From contig CM062290.1 of NCBI GenBank assembly GCA_031216915.1, forward strand, positions 256,167,597-256,231,596: a stretch of DNA of 64,000 bases, in the 5' to 3' direction. Each line of letters opens with the position of its first letter. Position 1 is the stretch's first letter. A model generated the notes under the pieces. The model had not been told where the DNA came from, searched no databases, and saw only the letters and a program-made list of their open reading frames with translations. The translations under genes and the position numbers were made by a program. This stretch comes from Pictodentalium vernedei. Its lineage: Eukaryota > Mollusca > Scaphopoda > Dentaliida > Dentaliidae. Shown piece after piece: positions 33,601 to 40,293 of the stretch.

Positions 33601-35200
33601 CTGTATACCAGCACAGTCTATCATGGCAGTGATTTGTACTGTTATGTTTGCTTCTTTGACAATAATAATGGAACGCTGGTGAAAAAAGTTCGTCTTGAAC
33701 AGCCATCATGTGAAGTAAGTATTTATATTCTGTAGCATATTCGCATTTGGGCTTTGTAAGTTTCTTCTCCTGTTTGGTCCTCTAGTTTTCTTTGATCTTT
33801 GATTTTGTTTGATATCTCCATAAATCAATTTGAAGTTCATCGTATGCATGTTACTAATTGAATTTTCATTGAGCTGTCCTATGAGCTCACATGGGGAGCG
33901 GGGTGGCTCAGTGGTAGACTGTTAGACTTCTATGCTAGAGGTCCCGAGTCCGATCTCCATCCAGGACTGCCCACGTTGTGTCCTTGGGCAAGGCACTTTA
34001 TCCTGGTTGCTTCCATGGGGGCATGATGATGCCGTGTAATAAGGCATACTGACATCGATGGTGCACATGTCTTCATCTGCTGTAACCCTGCTTGATCGAA
34101 GCTTGAACAGAGTTAGAATGTTGAGGAGCTGACAGTTGCTTATCAATGCTCGGTGGTTCTCTCCGATAATCCGGCTTCCTCCACTCATAAAACTGTCACG
34201 GTTACGATTAGCCATTGTGCATAAGTATGTGGCCTTAAAACACCAATAAATAAATAAATAAATAATTATGAGCTCACATGCAGGCTATTAGATTGGTTCA
34301 GTTTGATCCACTGATCTCTTTACAGTTGGATTGCTGGAATGCTGTTAGTTACATATGGAAAAGTGACTCCACTATCACCATCTTTGAGGACTAATTGTTG
34401 CTATAAATTGACAGTGCTCAACAACAAAATCTTTTTTAATATTCTAACACATTGCAATGGCCAATTGCATTTTAAAGAAAATATTTTGTTGTCTGGGAAA
34501 AATGAATATGTTGATGAAGAGCACATTTGTTCACATATTTTAGTTCTTATGACAAAAAACAAGTGCCCATATTAGAGAGTTAATTCCATATTACAGTTTT
34601 TCGTGTTTGTTTAAAACTGTGACTTTTGCTGAAGTGAAAGCTTTTATGTCCTCAAACATGATTGACCTGTTGCCATTTTAAAAGGGAGGGTGCGAGGCTT
34701 ATAGAGTTGGGACATTTTTCGCTGATGTTTCAGAAGTCCTGTGTCAAGATCATTGGTTTGTCTGCAATGGGAAAACATGGACCCACCAGGCTGACGATAA
34801 TTCATCACATCAGGCCTTGCATTTTGTAATGCCTAGTCTACCAACAGCTTCATAGAATAGATTGATGCAGTCTATTTTAGTCTTGTTGAGGCCCAATTTT
34901 CTTTAACTCAATCATCTCCTGTGGTTTTACATGAAGATATTCTATGTTGACTTTCTATTGCCCAGAGAGGACTAAGGATTCAAACCAAATTTGTTTTTTT
35001 CATTTCAGTATTATGAGCATCGTGTTTATGTTGACTTGGATACGCTGATACAGACTGTGAAAACTGGACCTGGAAAGTTCTCCTGTTATGTCTACAAACT
35101 TTTTAGAACTTCTGAATGTAAAGAGACATCAGGAACAAAAAATTCTGGAAAATGCTATCAGAGTCCGCAAACACGAGCATCAGCGCGGGTCCAAAGGTGA
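6492..35200 (+). CDS. DCAF17: DCAF17 orthologue, 3' part of the gene (multi-exon; 5' exons not in window)
   Basis: DCAF17 is a DDB1/CUL4-associated factor, a presumed substrate receptor of CRL4 ubiquitin ligases; the vertebrate protein is nuclear/nucleolar. Recognition rests on collinear blocks in separate exons that match what I recall of vertebrate DCAF17: MPP-LL with IGG-PWHYI, then DASGRIIHI, then SGR-VK with VDYENELDVL, then VFS/KFSCYVY near the C-terminus. Clear exons: 6492-6628, 24515-24624, 31601-31693, 33562-33714, 35009-35200; candidate 24853-24995. All have AG/GT borders on the + strand. About the C-terminal 40 percent of the protein is represented. The exons between 24624 and 31601 do not join in frame as modelled, so an exon may be missing or misplaced. 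Confidence 0.85.
6676..6921 (+). mobile_element. tRNA-derived SINE with 11-bp target duplication
   Basis: The tRNA-like head has an A-box-like TGGCTCAGTGGT and a B-box-like GAGTTCGATCCC. A body (CTCGGTGATTCTCTCCGGGT) follows, then the common tail ATTAGCCATTGTGCATAAG...CACCAATAAATAAATA. It is flanked by perfect 11-bp duplications TATTATACGCT (6665-6675 and 6922-6932), showing LINE-type retroposition. Confidence 0.85.
6933..7861. repeat. MITE-rich intronic stretch
   Basis: The segment GTGTTTTTGAGTGGATACC occurs near 7127 and 7474 and in inverted form near 7590. The 7470-7615 part is an inverted repeat with arms of about 70 bp around TCACTCGTGCAAGC (...GTTATTTTCACTCG / CGTGAAAAATAAC...). At 7830-7861 lies one half of a palindromic MITE (GGCAGCCATGACTAG...) whose other half is at 20815-20839; DIRS copy 2 inserted into it. 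Confidence 0.55.
7862..8060 (-). repeat. DIRS copy 2 left inverted terminal repeat
   Basis: Reverse complement of 20600-20814, with GCCAAACACAAATTTTG and GTCCTCCATAC as landmarks. The outermost bases read CACTATACCAATGG, against TTTGGTAAGTAT at the right end, so the last bases of the two repeats differ. Confidence 0.8.
8061..8651 (+). other. DIRS copy 2 leader, no gene
   Basis: A + strand leader between the left repeat and the gag-like ATG. It probably contains the promoter, but no TATA box or other element can be assigned with confidence. Confidence 0.4.
8652..10600 (+). pseudogene. DIRS gag-like ORF1 remnant (copy 2)
   Basis: The ATG at 8652 starts a Cys/His-rich N-terminus: CSKCKRKK, then D-x-H-x2-C-x2-C-x2-C-x5-C-x2-C within 37 residues. 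A TGA at 8766 interrupts, and the same frame resumes through 9254 with Ser-rich sequence. Later pieces at 9454-9906 (EPKRRRTG; QIAQLIADSQ) and 10020-10415 (MSYADHICRAL; VANLELVRHD) match copy 3 at 15300-15420 and 17150-17320. The protein presumably binds nucleic acid as the DIRS Gag analogue; this role is inferred from position. Several frameshifts and stops are present. The start is supported by the aligned ATG at 14447. Confidence 0.65.
10600..11985 (+). pseudogene. DIRS reverse transcriptase / RNase H remnant (copy 2)
   Basis: N-terminal RT block: GGRLSKFASNWNKITQD (about 10750-10800). The fingers motif PKPDGSYRPVIDLSWMNK lies near 11012. The palm region between about 11110 and 11150 is deleted, so the first catalytic Asp block is absent. 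The sequence then resumes with VVQGKVCMFRAM, FGLNLAPWAFTRL (11200-11245) and the YLDDIL box (about 11299). RNase H begins MDASQEGWNASL near 11800 with NYKEMRAIWLALNHWL. The frame breaks at about 11970, deleting the RNase H C-terminus and the methyltransferase-like part. It encoded the cDNA-synthesis enzyme of DIRS and is clearly inactive. Confidence 0.8.
11986..12890 (+). pseudogene. DIRS tyrosine recombinase remnant (copy 2)
   Basis: The N-terminal part is missing: sequence jumps from RNase H to IPQLANF...KLQPITIKGYRSML. It continues over frames 12084-12305 and 12344-12694 and on to about 12890. The Arg box ARRVSELHALSVEDS is near 12318, preceded by a TAA at 12314. The H-x-x-R box AHEVRAL is near 12695, just after a TAG from a small deletion, and the nucleophile region is KFYLRDLES near 12800. 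Both catalytic Arg positions and the His are retained, but the frame is broken at least three times. Confidence 0.75.
12891..13345 (+). other. DIRS copy 2 3' region up to the insertion point of copy 3
   Basis: Non-coding. It parallels 2249-2650 (for example GAAAAGCATGGACATACC, and the GACTTCTTTAT and ATAATGGGTTA motifs). It stops abruptly at 13345 and the element resumes at 20345. Confidence 0.7.
13346..13555 (-). repeat. DIRS copy 3 left inverted terminal repeat
   Basis: Inverted match to the right repeat, with two mismatches (in ATGGTGCC/ATGGCGCC and CTCATTG/CTCCTTG, as read on the repeat strand). It contains the perfect 16-bp palindrome ACTGCGCATGCGCAGT at about 13493-13508. Confidence 0.9.
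13556..14446 (+). other. DIRS copy 3 leader, no gene
   Basis: AT-rich leader with an A/T-run near 14310-14350. No ORF of note. The upstream limit of the gag-like region is the ATG at 14447. Confidence 0.4.
14447..17335 (+). pseudogene. DIRS gag-like ORF1 remnant with internal tandem duplication (copy 3)
   Basis: The ATG at 14447 (MKGYCS) aligns with 8652 in copy 2. After a frameshift the Cys/His block continues as CNKRKSSSDFHNHC-x2-C-x2-C. Bases 14681-15823 and 15824-16966 are near-identical tandem copies (1143-bp period, start TGATGTCTTCCAAAAGTGTG, end GCAAGTCTGGTTTCTTG). The C-terminal portion carries ALSYADHLTKAL (about 17150) and VANLELVRRDAAL (about 17280). Many frame breaks are present. 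The role as nucleic-acid-binding structural protein is inferred from position and the Cys/His block. Confidence 0.65.
14681..16966 (+). repeat. Direct tandem duplication of 1.14 kb inside the gag-like region
   Basis: Two units, 14681-15823 and 15824-16966, share long identical stretches, including CTAGTACGATCGAC-type sequence and the AACAACATCTGGGACCAGAT block at about 15025 and 16168. The junction falls within CGCAAAAGTTACCG/TGATGTC. Confidence 0.85.
17440..18330 (+). pseudogene. DIRS RNase H and methyltransferase-like segment (copy 3; RT deleted)
   Basis: The gag-like C-terminus passes directly into RNase H: after TCGATATAGACG the sequence matches copy 1 from about base 430. No RT fingers or YLDD box is present, so roughly 1 kb of RT is deleted. 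RNase H shows TDASQTGWGTTL, QEMMSIWLALRHW, DNTTVVAYIRNQGG and VRHIPGCLNVL (about 17540-17870). Next come IDLFATQLNNQLQTYV and ISWDGMIGYAYPP (about 17975-18110). The frame 17495-17974 is open across RNase H. This is the best preserved RNase H in the window. Confidence 0.75.
18340..19357 (+). pseudogene. DIRS tyrosine recombinase with lost catalytic Arg (copy 3)
   Basis: It begins around DEQWTRF with GGPPLRY (18361-18405). The frame breaks near 18530 and 18710. The first Arg box reads SA-stop-RVSELHAL near 18790 (TGA where copy 1 has AGA). The second box is AHEVTAL near 19167: the conserved Arg of H-x-x-R (AGA in copies 1 and 2) is ACA, Thr. The nucleophile region NFYLRNIES is intact near 19275, and the C-terminal 19052-19357 frame is open to the TAA. 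The protein would be inactive even if the frame were repaired. Confidence 0.8.
19358..19952 (+). other. DIRS copy 3 3' untranslated region
   Basis: Non-coding and closely similar to 2249-2845. It contains a G-run at about 19460-19474. Confidence 0.75.
19953..20041 (+). repeat. DIRS ICR, copy 3, 89 bp
   Basis: Bases 19953-19987 complement the left end (13346-13380). Bases 19988-20041 complement the right end (20291-20344). The two halves abut at TATAAAAAT/GTTAAAAAA with no spacer. Confidence 0.95.
20042..20344 (+). repeat. DIRS copy 3 right terminal repeat with extension
   Basis: Carries ACTGCGCATGCGCAGT at about 20155-20170, then CATTGGTAAGTATAAAAAAT and a terminal extension ending TTTTTTAAC that the left end lacks. 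Confidence 0.9.
20414..20500 (+). repeat. DIRS ICR, copy 2, about 87 bp
   Basis: The left part (20414-20449) complements the left end at 7862. The right part (20450-20500) complements the terminus at 20764-20814. It belongs to copy 2, so copy 3 inserted between the 3' untranslated region and the ICR of copy 2. Confidence 0.9.
20501..20814 (+). repeat. DIRS copy 2 right terminal repeat
   Basis: Inverted partner of 7862-8060 (landmarks TATGGAGGACCATACTGG and AAATTTGTGTTTGGCCC). It ends GGTAAGTATTAAAAATATTAA...TTTTTC. Confidence 0.85.
20815..21364. other. Second half of split MITE, then featureless intron
   Basis: ATTTTTAAAATACTCAGTGGGTTAAG (20815-20840) completes the MITE half at 7830-7861. 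Nothing is recognised from 20840 to 21364. Confidence 0.45.
21365..21553 (+). pseudogene. Unrecognised protein-like ORF fragment in the DCAF17 intron
   Basis: A frame open from 21365 to a TGA at 21551 encodes a soluble-looking peptide containing SYLHSFGVWRPPGPLSHIQF and a charged C-terminus (EAEEQRKSLLK). No start codon and no strong splice acceptor precede it. The composition is more protein-like than surrounding AT-rich frames, so it could be a processed-pseudogene tail or an alternative exon. I cannot name a family. Confidence 0.25.
21855..21950. repeat. Hairpin repeat with CATGTTAATTGAAT arms
   Basis: GTGGAACCATGTTAATTGAATGG is inverted at ATTCAATTAACATGG about 70 bases on. Related sequence recurs at 27190-27275, 27812-27900, 35340-35395, 61875-61935 and 62360-62450. 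Confidence 0.55.
22450..23874 (-). mobile_element. Tc1-like DNA transposon, 1425 bp, degraded
   Basis: TA duplications flank both ends (22448-22449 and 23875-23876). Imperfect inverted ends are CTATTCAAAAAAAGTAGGGG and its diverged complement ending at 23874. The length suits a Tc1 element with one transposase gene. Confidence 0.75.
22662..23664 (-). pseudogene. Tc1-like transposase pseudogene
   Basis: Read on the minus strand. It starts MRRLTRDKHLRAVVMLEDG near 23662 (helix-turn-helix region). It has recognisable DDE-domain segments such as ALSPDLSPIEHVWD (about 22835-22880) carrying the final catalytic acidic residue, and a C-terminus GGFKGY before a stop near 22664. Several stops and frameshifts lie between. 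Transposases of this family cut and paste the element at TA sites. Its age is shown by the diverged TIRs. Confidence 0.7.
24515..24624 (+). CDS. DCAF17: DCAF17 exon (DASGRIIHI block)
   Basis: The acceptor is TTTATTATGTAG and the donor GTAATT. It starts in phase 0, agreeing with the end of exon 6492-6628, and encodes 36 residues plus two bases. FHGDASGRIIHI matches the most conserved short block of DCAF17. It ends GTEI-AG, so the next exon must supply the third base of an Arg or Ser codon. Confidence 0.85.
24853..24995 (+). CDS. DCAF17: Candidate DCAF17 exon (variable region)
   Basis: The first base completes an Arg codon with the preceding exon. The frame then stays open for 47 residues, including KPYVKPHWKELFG and RFTFPEATGER, to a donor AGAG/GTATGC. 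The acceptor CCTTTGAG is weak. It leaves one base, which does not join in frame to the exon at 31601. Either a further exon is unseen or this exon is wrong. The corresponding vertebrate region is poorly conserved, so similarity does not decide. Confidence 0.35.
24996..27923. other. DCAF17 intron, no gene; repeat remnants
   Basis: C-rich run at 25258-25291. A possible old transposon end lies near 25660-25780 (GTGATGAGCCGATAACTGG). TTAATTGAA-type hairpin remnants are at 27190-27275 and 27812-27900. No exon bridging 24995 and 31601 could be supported. Confidence 0.4.
27924..28172. mobile_element. TTAA-flanked palindromic MITE (piggyBac-like)
   Basis: Ends are TTAACCCTTTACCCAACG and CATTGGGTAAAGGGTTAA. 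A central imperfect palindrome lies around GGAACGAGCTCGTTGAGCTC, with arms including ACCATATCATGTGACCCC. Same family type as 6174-6425. Confidence 0.75.
28173..28984. other. Intronic, no gene; poly(G) tract
   Basis: A G-run of about 27 bases (interrupted by T) lies at 28589-28616. Otherwise unremarkable. Confidence 0.4.
28985..29960 (+). other. Intronless transcription-unit-like block: TATA, ORF, poly(A) signal
   Basis: TATAAATA at 28998-29005 is followed by an ATG at 29129, a coding stretch to the TAA at 29895 and AATAAA at about 29947. No splice sites are needed. It lies inside the DCAF17 intron on the same strand. The compact arrangement suggests a small retroelement-derived or captured gene. 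Confidence 0.45.
29129..29897 (+). pseudogene. Unrecognised basic/Pro-rich ORF (gag-like), one frameshift
   Basis: The N-terminal frame 29129-29347 encodes MELLARFEKAISALG and a WTI...VYLKLEFEVE strand-like segment. The second frame 29289-29897 (202 codons) continues with a basic stretch (KRKTKNRKKNPSTKCRDARR), an acidic Pro/Ser-rich middle and a Lys-rich C-terminus (EQKSRKKPKLG). The two frames overlap by 59 bases and probably formed one protein before an indel near 29340. A W-x-I/V-x-L strand followed by a basic region resembles Gag-like first ORFs of invertebrate retroelements as I remember them; I cannot assign a family. An opposite-strand frame of 191 codons (29386-29961) is regarded as a shadow. 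Confidence 0.4.
30067..30132. repeat. Hairpin with 18-19-bp outer arms
   Basis: GTTTTTCTTGCATTTC pairs with GAAATTCAAGAAAAAC. The inner stem is GGTGCC-TTT-GGCACC. Located about 120 bases after the poly(A) signal of the intronless unit. Confidence 0.5.
30144..30534 (-). mobile_element. 5S rRNA-derived SINE, minus strand, 13-bp target duplication
   Basis: On the minus strand the head reads GATCACCGAAGTTAAGCAA...CGCGGTTAG with GGATGGGTGACC, i.e. the internal promoter part of 5S rRNA. The GTCCTTGGGCAAGGCACTTA body and a decayed tail follow. Flanked by GACAGTGATACCT at 30131-30143 and 30535-30547. Confidence 0.85.
30732..30980. mobile_element. TTAA-flanked palindromic MITE (piggyBac-like)
   Basis: Ends TTAACCCTTTGCCTAACG / GGATAAAGGGTTAA. 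Close relative of 27924-28172 (shared ACCATATCATGTGACCCCTC arm), with more mismatches in the palindrome. Confidence 0.7.
30977..31430. mobile_element. Two diverged palindromic MITEs sharing a TTAA junction
   Basis: About 30977-31223 has arms CCATATCATGTATTTCC...TACATGATATGG. About 31220-31430 runs TTAACCCTTTACCTC to GGTATTGGGTTAA, with arms GACCCCCTCATTGGAAC and CGTTCCAATGATGGGTC. Confidence 0.5.
31601..31693 (+). CDS. DCAF17: DCAF17 exon (SGR-VK block)
   Basis: The acceptor is ATACTATTTCAG and the donor GTAAAT. It encodes 31 residues in phase 0 at both ends, with MFTSSGRAVKRK aligning to the conserved TASGRVVKK segment. It begins with ATG, but an internal Met is expected there from homology, so this is not taken as the start of the protein. 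Confidence 0.8.
31694..33561 (+). other. DCAF17 intron with hairpin repeats
   Basis: A palindrome-bearing MITE-like unit lies at about 32118-32355 (GTAGACCAATCA-TATTTTCAA paired with TTGAAAATATTGATTGGTCTAC; edges GACCCTTTGAA / CAGAGGGTTAA). A hairpin at about 32768-32815 has AGTGATTTCT and TCTTGGCTGC arms. A weaker TTTTTGACATCTCATTGGAAGAGC palindrome is near 33325-33375. Confidence 0.5.
33562..33714 (+). CDS. DCAF17: DCAF17 exon (VDYENELDVL block)
   Basis: The acceptor is TATCGTTTTAG and the donor GTAAGT. It encodes 51 residues in phase 0 at both ends. HDVDYENELDVLY and NNNGTLVKKVRLEQP correspond to the vertebrate VDYEDELDLL and YGTLLKSIPL segments. It joins in frame with both neighbours. 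Confidence 0.9.
33893..34267 (+). mobile_element. tRNA-derived SINE with target duplication
   Basis: The head TGGCTCAGTGGTAGACTG...GTCCCGAGTCCGATC is tRNA-like. A longer body than the 6676 copy includes GTCCTTGGGCAAGGCACTTT and GGTTCTCTCCG, with the shared tail. ATGAGCTCACATG flanks both sides (about 33881-33893 and 34268-34280). Confidence 0.85.
35009..35200 (+). CDS. DCAF17: DCAF17 terminal coding exon
   Basis: The acceptor is TTTTTTTCATTTCAG. It starts in phase 0 and encodes 63 residues to the TGA at 35198-35200. YEHRVYVDLDTLIQTV and KFSCYVYKLF match the C-terminal block of DCAF17; the tail beyond (KETSGTKNSGKCYQ...) is lineage-specific. The exon may instead splice at AG/GTGATG (35196), but the stop and the poly(A) signal just downstream favour it as last. 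Confidence 0.85.
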   Translation, partial: YYEHRVYVDLDTLIQTVKTGPGKFSCYVYKLFRTSECKETSGTKNSGKCYQSPQTRASARVQR

Positions 35201-35230
35201 TGTTTGCTCCAAACTGACACAAAGTTCTGA

Positions 35231-35236
35231 AATAAA
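35231..35236 (+). terminator. DCAF17: DCAF17 poly(A) signal AATAAA
   Basis: AATAAA lies 31 bases beyond the stop codon. Cleavage would be expected around 35250-35260. It implies a very short 3' untranslated region. Confidence 0.6.
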
Positions 35237-35259
35237 AATGGATTCAAGATGTGAGTATC

Positions 35260-36286
35260 ACTGAATTCTGAGGGAAAGCAAATGGAGGCAGCTGCTAGAG
35301 TATGCATTGGGCTGGTCATGTAATCAGTTTTGCTGATGAATTGTCCAGTTAACTGAACAGCCAAATTGGCAGCAAAACATCTGAATAACAGGGACATTCC
35401 ATTATTCTGAATAATTTTGATAATTATCAGCTTTTTGAAAATGGATTTAAAAGAAATTGAATTCATTAAATCATGTTTGCCAGAGTTCCCTGTACTCTGT
35501 CAAACAAGATTTAAAGAATTCAATACCTAATTTTTCACTTTTGATGCCAAATTTGTTTTGATACCCCCCTCCACCCCACCCCCATGCCCTCAAACAACAA
35601 AGTTGTGGGGGCACTCTGGAATCAGCTTGTCCATCTGTGTGTGGACACAATTTTGTTCAGCCATTTATAAATCAATTTCTTTTAAACTTGGCACAATGGG
35701 AACCTGTGCACCTGCCATTTTCAGATTGTTTGGACATGTCATTGCAGAGTTATTGCCCTTTTTATTAACTTGGGCTTTGTTGTCCATCAATTCAATTTTA
35801 TGTCAGATTGTATTTCTTCATTTTCAAGCAAATTTAAAAAACAATTTGGCACAGAGATTAATCAGCATGTGCACCTGCCATGTTGAGATTGGTCAGACTC
35901 ATTTTGACAGGGCAGTAGCTCTTTTAAGCCCTTTTTGACTCACCCATGGACACAACTTTGAGCTTGAATACCTTCATTTTCCAGTCCATTTTTTTAAAAC
36001 TTTGCACAGAGTGTAACCAAGAAATCAGTATGGGAACCTGTTCATCTGCGATTTTGAGATTGGTTGGATTAATTTTGGTATTCTTATTCTTATAGACACC
36101 TTTAGTTTAAAGTATCCAAAGTTTGGTATTTTTACACAAAAATGGGTTCCCAAGATTCATTGACAATCTTGAATTTCCTTGAATAAATTTGGAAATAATC
36201 TTTTCAAGGCCACCAACGTCCTTGAATTATTGAAGAAGCCATGGAAAGTCTTTAAAGCAAACTTCAAGGTGTAACTTTTTCATCTA
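35260..36286. repeat. Diverged tandem-repeat sequence with hairpin start
   Basis: A hairpin around CCCTCAAACAACAAAGTTGTGGGGG (35587-35611) precedes units containing TTTTAAACTTGGCACAATGGGAACCTG and CACCTGCCAT-TT-AGATTG (about 35680, 35830, 35990). No gene. A CAGTTAACTGAACAG remnant is at 35345. Confidence 0.5.
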
Positions 36287-38280
36287 TTTTTAGTTTAACT
36301 TGACAAAGTCAAGATAAGCTATTGCCATCACGTGTTCAGAAGTCTGTTAGTCTGTTCACATTTTTCGTTAGCATGGGCTACACCCCGCAGTTCTTGTCTG
36401 ATCATCACAAAATTTCATATGCAGGTTTGGGGTCATGTCTAGATGAGAACGTCCCTTTTGGTCGCGATCGGTCAGCCGGTATGGGTGCCCGAGCCCAAAA
36501 CCCAAAACCCAAAAACCATTAGTACAGTCTACAGGTCGTATTTATGAAGGGATTTCATTGTAACTTGGTAGGATGCCTCTGTATAATGCCTAGATCAGAA
36601 CATCCCCTTTTGGGCATGATCTGTCAACTGTGGTGGCTGCCCAAGCCCGAAACCCAAAAACTTTTAGCACAGTCTGCAGGTCAGGGATTTCATTGTAACT
36701 TGGTAGGATGACTCCTTATGATGTCTAGATGAGAATTTCCCCATTTGGGCTTGACTGCCCAAGCCCAAAACCCAAAAACCTTTAGCACAGTCTACAGGTC
36801 ATATTTATTCAGGAATTTCATTGTAACTTGGTGGGTTGTCATCATATAATGTCCAGATGAGAAAGTCCCCTTTTGGACATGATTGGGCAACTGTGATGGC
36901 TTCAGGGGCCCGAAGCCCGAAAACCTTTAGCACTGTCTACAGGTCACATTTATGAAGGGATTTCATTGTAACTTGGTAGGATGACTCCAAATAATGTCTA
37001 AATGAGAATGTCCCATTTTGATCGCGATCATTCAGCCTTGATGGGTGCCCGAGCCCAAAAAACCTTTAGCATAGGCAAAAGGTCATATTTATGGAAGGAT
37101 TTCATTGTAACCTGTTAGGTTGACTCCATATAATGCCTAGATGATGACATCCCCTTTCAGTCGTGATTGGTCAACTGCGATGGCTACGGCTGCCCGAAGC
37201 CCGAAAAACTTGAGCACAGCCTACAGGTCATAGTTATGAAGGGGTTTCATTGTAACTTTGTAGGATCACTCCAGATGATGCCTAGATGAGATTGTCCCCT
37301 TTGGTTGTGATCATTCAACCATGATGGCTGCACGAGCCCAAAACCCGAAAACCTTCAGCACAGTCTTCAGGTCATATTTATGAAGGGATTTCATTGTAAC
37401 GTGGTAGGTTTGACTTCATATAATGTCTAGATGAGAACGTCCCCTTTTGGAGACGATTGGGCAACTGTGACAGCTACGGGGGCCCAAAGCCCGAAAGCAT
37501 TTAGAACAGTCTACAGGTCATAATTATGAAAGGATTTCATTGTAGCTCAGTAGGATGACTCCAAATAATGTCTAGATGAAAACGTCCCCTTTTGGTTGCG
37601 ATCATTCAGCCTTGATGGCTGCCTGAGCCCAAAAATCTTTAGCATAGTCGAAAGGTCGTATTTATGGAAGGATTTCATTGTAACTTGTTAGGTTGACTTC
37701 ATATAATGCCTAGATGATGACATCCCCTTTTGGTTGTGATTGGTATTTCATTATAACTTCATAGGATCACTCCAGATGATGCCCAGATGAGAATGTCCTC
37801 TTTTGGTTGCGATCATTCAACAATAATGGCTGCCCGAACCAAAGCCCAAAAACCTTTAGCACAGTCTTCAGTTCATATTTTGAAGGGATTTCATTGTAAC
37901 TTGATAGGTTGACTTCATATAATGTCTAGATGAGAACACCCCCTTTTGGACACCATTAGGCAACTGTGACGGCTACAGGGGCCTGAAGCCCGAAAACCTT
38001 TAGCACAGTCTACAGGTGATATTTATGAAGGGATTTTATTGTACCTTGGTAGGATGACTCCAAATAATGTCTAGATGAGAACGTCCCCTTTTAGTCGCGA
38101 TCATTCAGCCAGTGTGCACCTCATATTATTTTTATCAAAAACATAGCATACAGGGAACAGAAATGAACATATTCCCAATTATCACAATTCTTGTCTTATT
38201 TCATAATCCTTTCATAAACATTATCCTTTTCATCAAACACAACACACAAGTTAAGCTACAGTGTCATTGACACTTTCATT
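36287..38280 (+). mobile_element. HINE-like tandem-repeat element A
   Basis: The left end TTTTAGTTTAACTTGACAAAG is followed by GATAAGCTATTGCCATCAC. The right end has ACACACAAGTTAAGCTAC followed by the hairpin AGTGTCATTGACACT. The interior consists of about 12 diverged monomers with markers TTTCATTGTAACTTGGTAGG, ATGTCTAGATGAGAACGTCC and AAACCTTTAGCACAGTCTAC. Alternate monomers differ (GATGGCTGCCCGAGCC against GGCTACGGGGGCCCGAAGCC), suggesting a dimeric unit. Short asymmetric inverted ends, a central minisatellite and a 3' hairpin are features described for Helentron-associated elements; that assignment is inferred. Confidence 0.6.
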
Positions 38281-39599
38281 AAAACTACAAGGTTCTCACA
38301 GGCTTCTTGACAGTCTAGGAATTTAGAAATTCCTTTATAAGGGCGTTGAAAGTCCTTGAGTGCATGTATTAGAACCTTTCTGGAGAAATGATATATGAGG
38401 CAATATGAGGCTATCAGAGAAGATTCACATCAGTACTATTCTGCTTGAATGAATCTCCTTACCAAAAAGGATGTCTGCTTGATAGAATTAGAATCATACA
38501 TTAGAATGTGAAATGACTTAAACCCTTTACCCAACATAATGGCCAAAACCGGCCAGCGCAATTCACAAAAATTGATGATTTAAAGGATTAATATAAAAGA
38601 TATTGAGTTCGGTTTCCATCAGCTTACATGTGCCTGTAGCATTGTGAAGCTCCTTGTTTGTGCCCCAGAATATCCATGAAAATCCTTGAAATTCTCATCT
38701 CAATCTCCTTAAAAATACATCAGGAAGGTCCTGAATACTACCTGAATTGACTCTACATTCAGTTCCATGATGCATGTTCTTCCCCATGGCACTTAGTCTT
38801 GGAAAGCTGCCATGGAGAGTATTACAGAAATAATTGTTGCATGATGTTATTGTCGGTGTATAAAAAAATCACACTTATATGTGATGCAACATTAATTTAA
38901 TGGTACCTAGTAACAGAAGCCTATGAAAATTTGATTGTCGATAAAATTTGATGGCCAATTTGATTGTTTATTTATGTGTCTGATATCTAGAAAAGTGTTG
39001 ATTTTGTATTACCTCATCCTTGAAAACCTGGAAAATATGCCAGAAAAAGCCTAGAAATGTCTTGGATTCACTCTTCTGCTAAGTGTGGAAAAGCTTGACA
39101 AACCGCAGGAAGATTTGATATTTTTCTTGTGTAATTATGGCCTGGTTAGTCAAAAAGAAGAGTTTTGAGATGACCCAATAATTTTCCAAATCATCCAAGA
39201 TGGAACATATGATGGCAGTGAATTATGCTGAGGTGGAAGCAGCACTGTGATGTCATTTCAAAATGCTTACCAACCACTAAAAAGTTGTTCCAATGTAATT
39301 ACTAGGCAGTCTTGGGACACATGTCAAGTTTGAGCTTAACATTTCAGAAACTGTTAATAAATATCTGAGGGCATTCTTCGAAAGATGTTACAAACTTTGA
39401 ATAAGGATTAAAAACAGTCCTCTTACTCAACAAAACCCTTGAAGCAGTTGACAGTACATAGAGAAAACACAAAATATAACAACCCTAAGTTTTCATTTTG
39501 ATATTCAAAGTAAATCATGTTGCTGATTTTAGGATGAGCTGTTTCGATTTGTTCCAGAATATGGTCATATGATCGTCAGTTTGTAAAGTTTTACAACTG
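38281..39599. other. No gene recognised
   Basis: AT-rich sequence. A fragment of a CCCTTTACCCAACATAATGGCC MITE end lies at 38522-38545. No supported ORF. Confidence 0.4.
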
Positions 39600-40070
39600 C
39601 ACAGTGGTACCCATATGAGGATCTGGCTTATTATGCCCCTGACCTCTGAAGGAGGATTCAGGGGTATCTAGTGAAGCCCTCCATCCGCCTGTCCATCCAT
39701 CTGTCCACCCATCTGTGCATACAAGAATTTTGCATTGTAATTTCAAAACCGTTTGAATTTAGATCTCCTTTGGTATGCTGATAGACCCATCTGGGGGAAC
39801 GGATATGCACAAGGAACAGGTTCCGTCCAATAATTTTCCCCAGAGTTATGGCCCTTTTTCACTTTTTGGACTTAGAAATTTTTTTTGTGTTTTTCACTCT
39901 TTGAGTTGGAAAATTTTTCTGTACCACAATACCTTTAAGGCTACTTCGAACATGCCTCTGGGGCAGGGACAGTGGCCCACGCTTTGCATAGCTCTTGGGG
40001 TTTTTTTAGACAGTAGGAGTAGGGGCTTGCTTATTTCCAGGTGATTCGTCTTTGAACTCAGTAATTGTGG
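39600..40070 (+). repeat. Interspersed repeat with hairpin TGCCCCTGACCTC...GGGGTAT
   Basis: The unit carries the hairpin at about 39635-39670, (CCATCTGTC)n-like sequence and TTGGTATGCTGATAGACCCA. An inverted homologous copy lies at 51800-52245. Confidence 0.6.
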
Positions 40071-40293
40071 CAGAAATGTGCCACTAAGGTTGATTTTCAT
40101 TATAACTCAGAAGTGTGCTGCTTGTGCTATCTGGGCTGTGTCACAAGTGAACCAACCAGGCCCTAAGTTTTCAATTGTGGGGAGAAATTTCTGTTGCATA
40201 GATTATAAAAGAACTGGTGCTGGGATCTATATACAATTTAACAGGGCTGTTCTCGTAACTAGTATAACTACAGTTGGGATGCATAGTAGCTTT

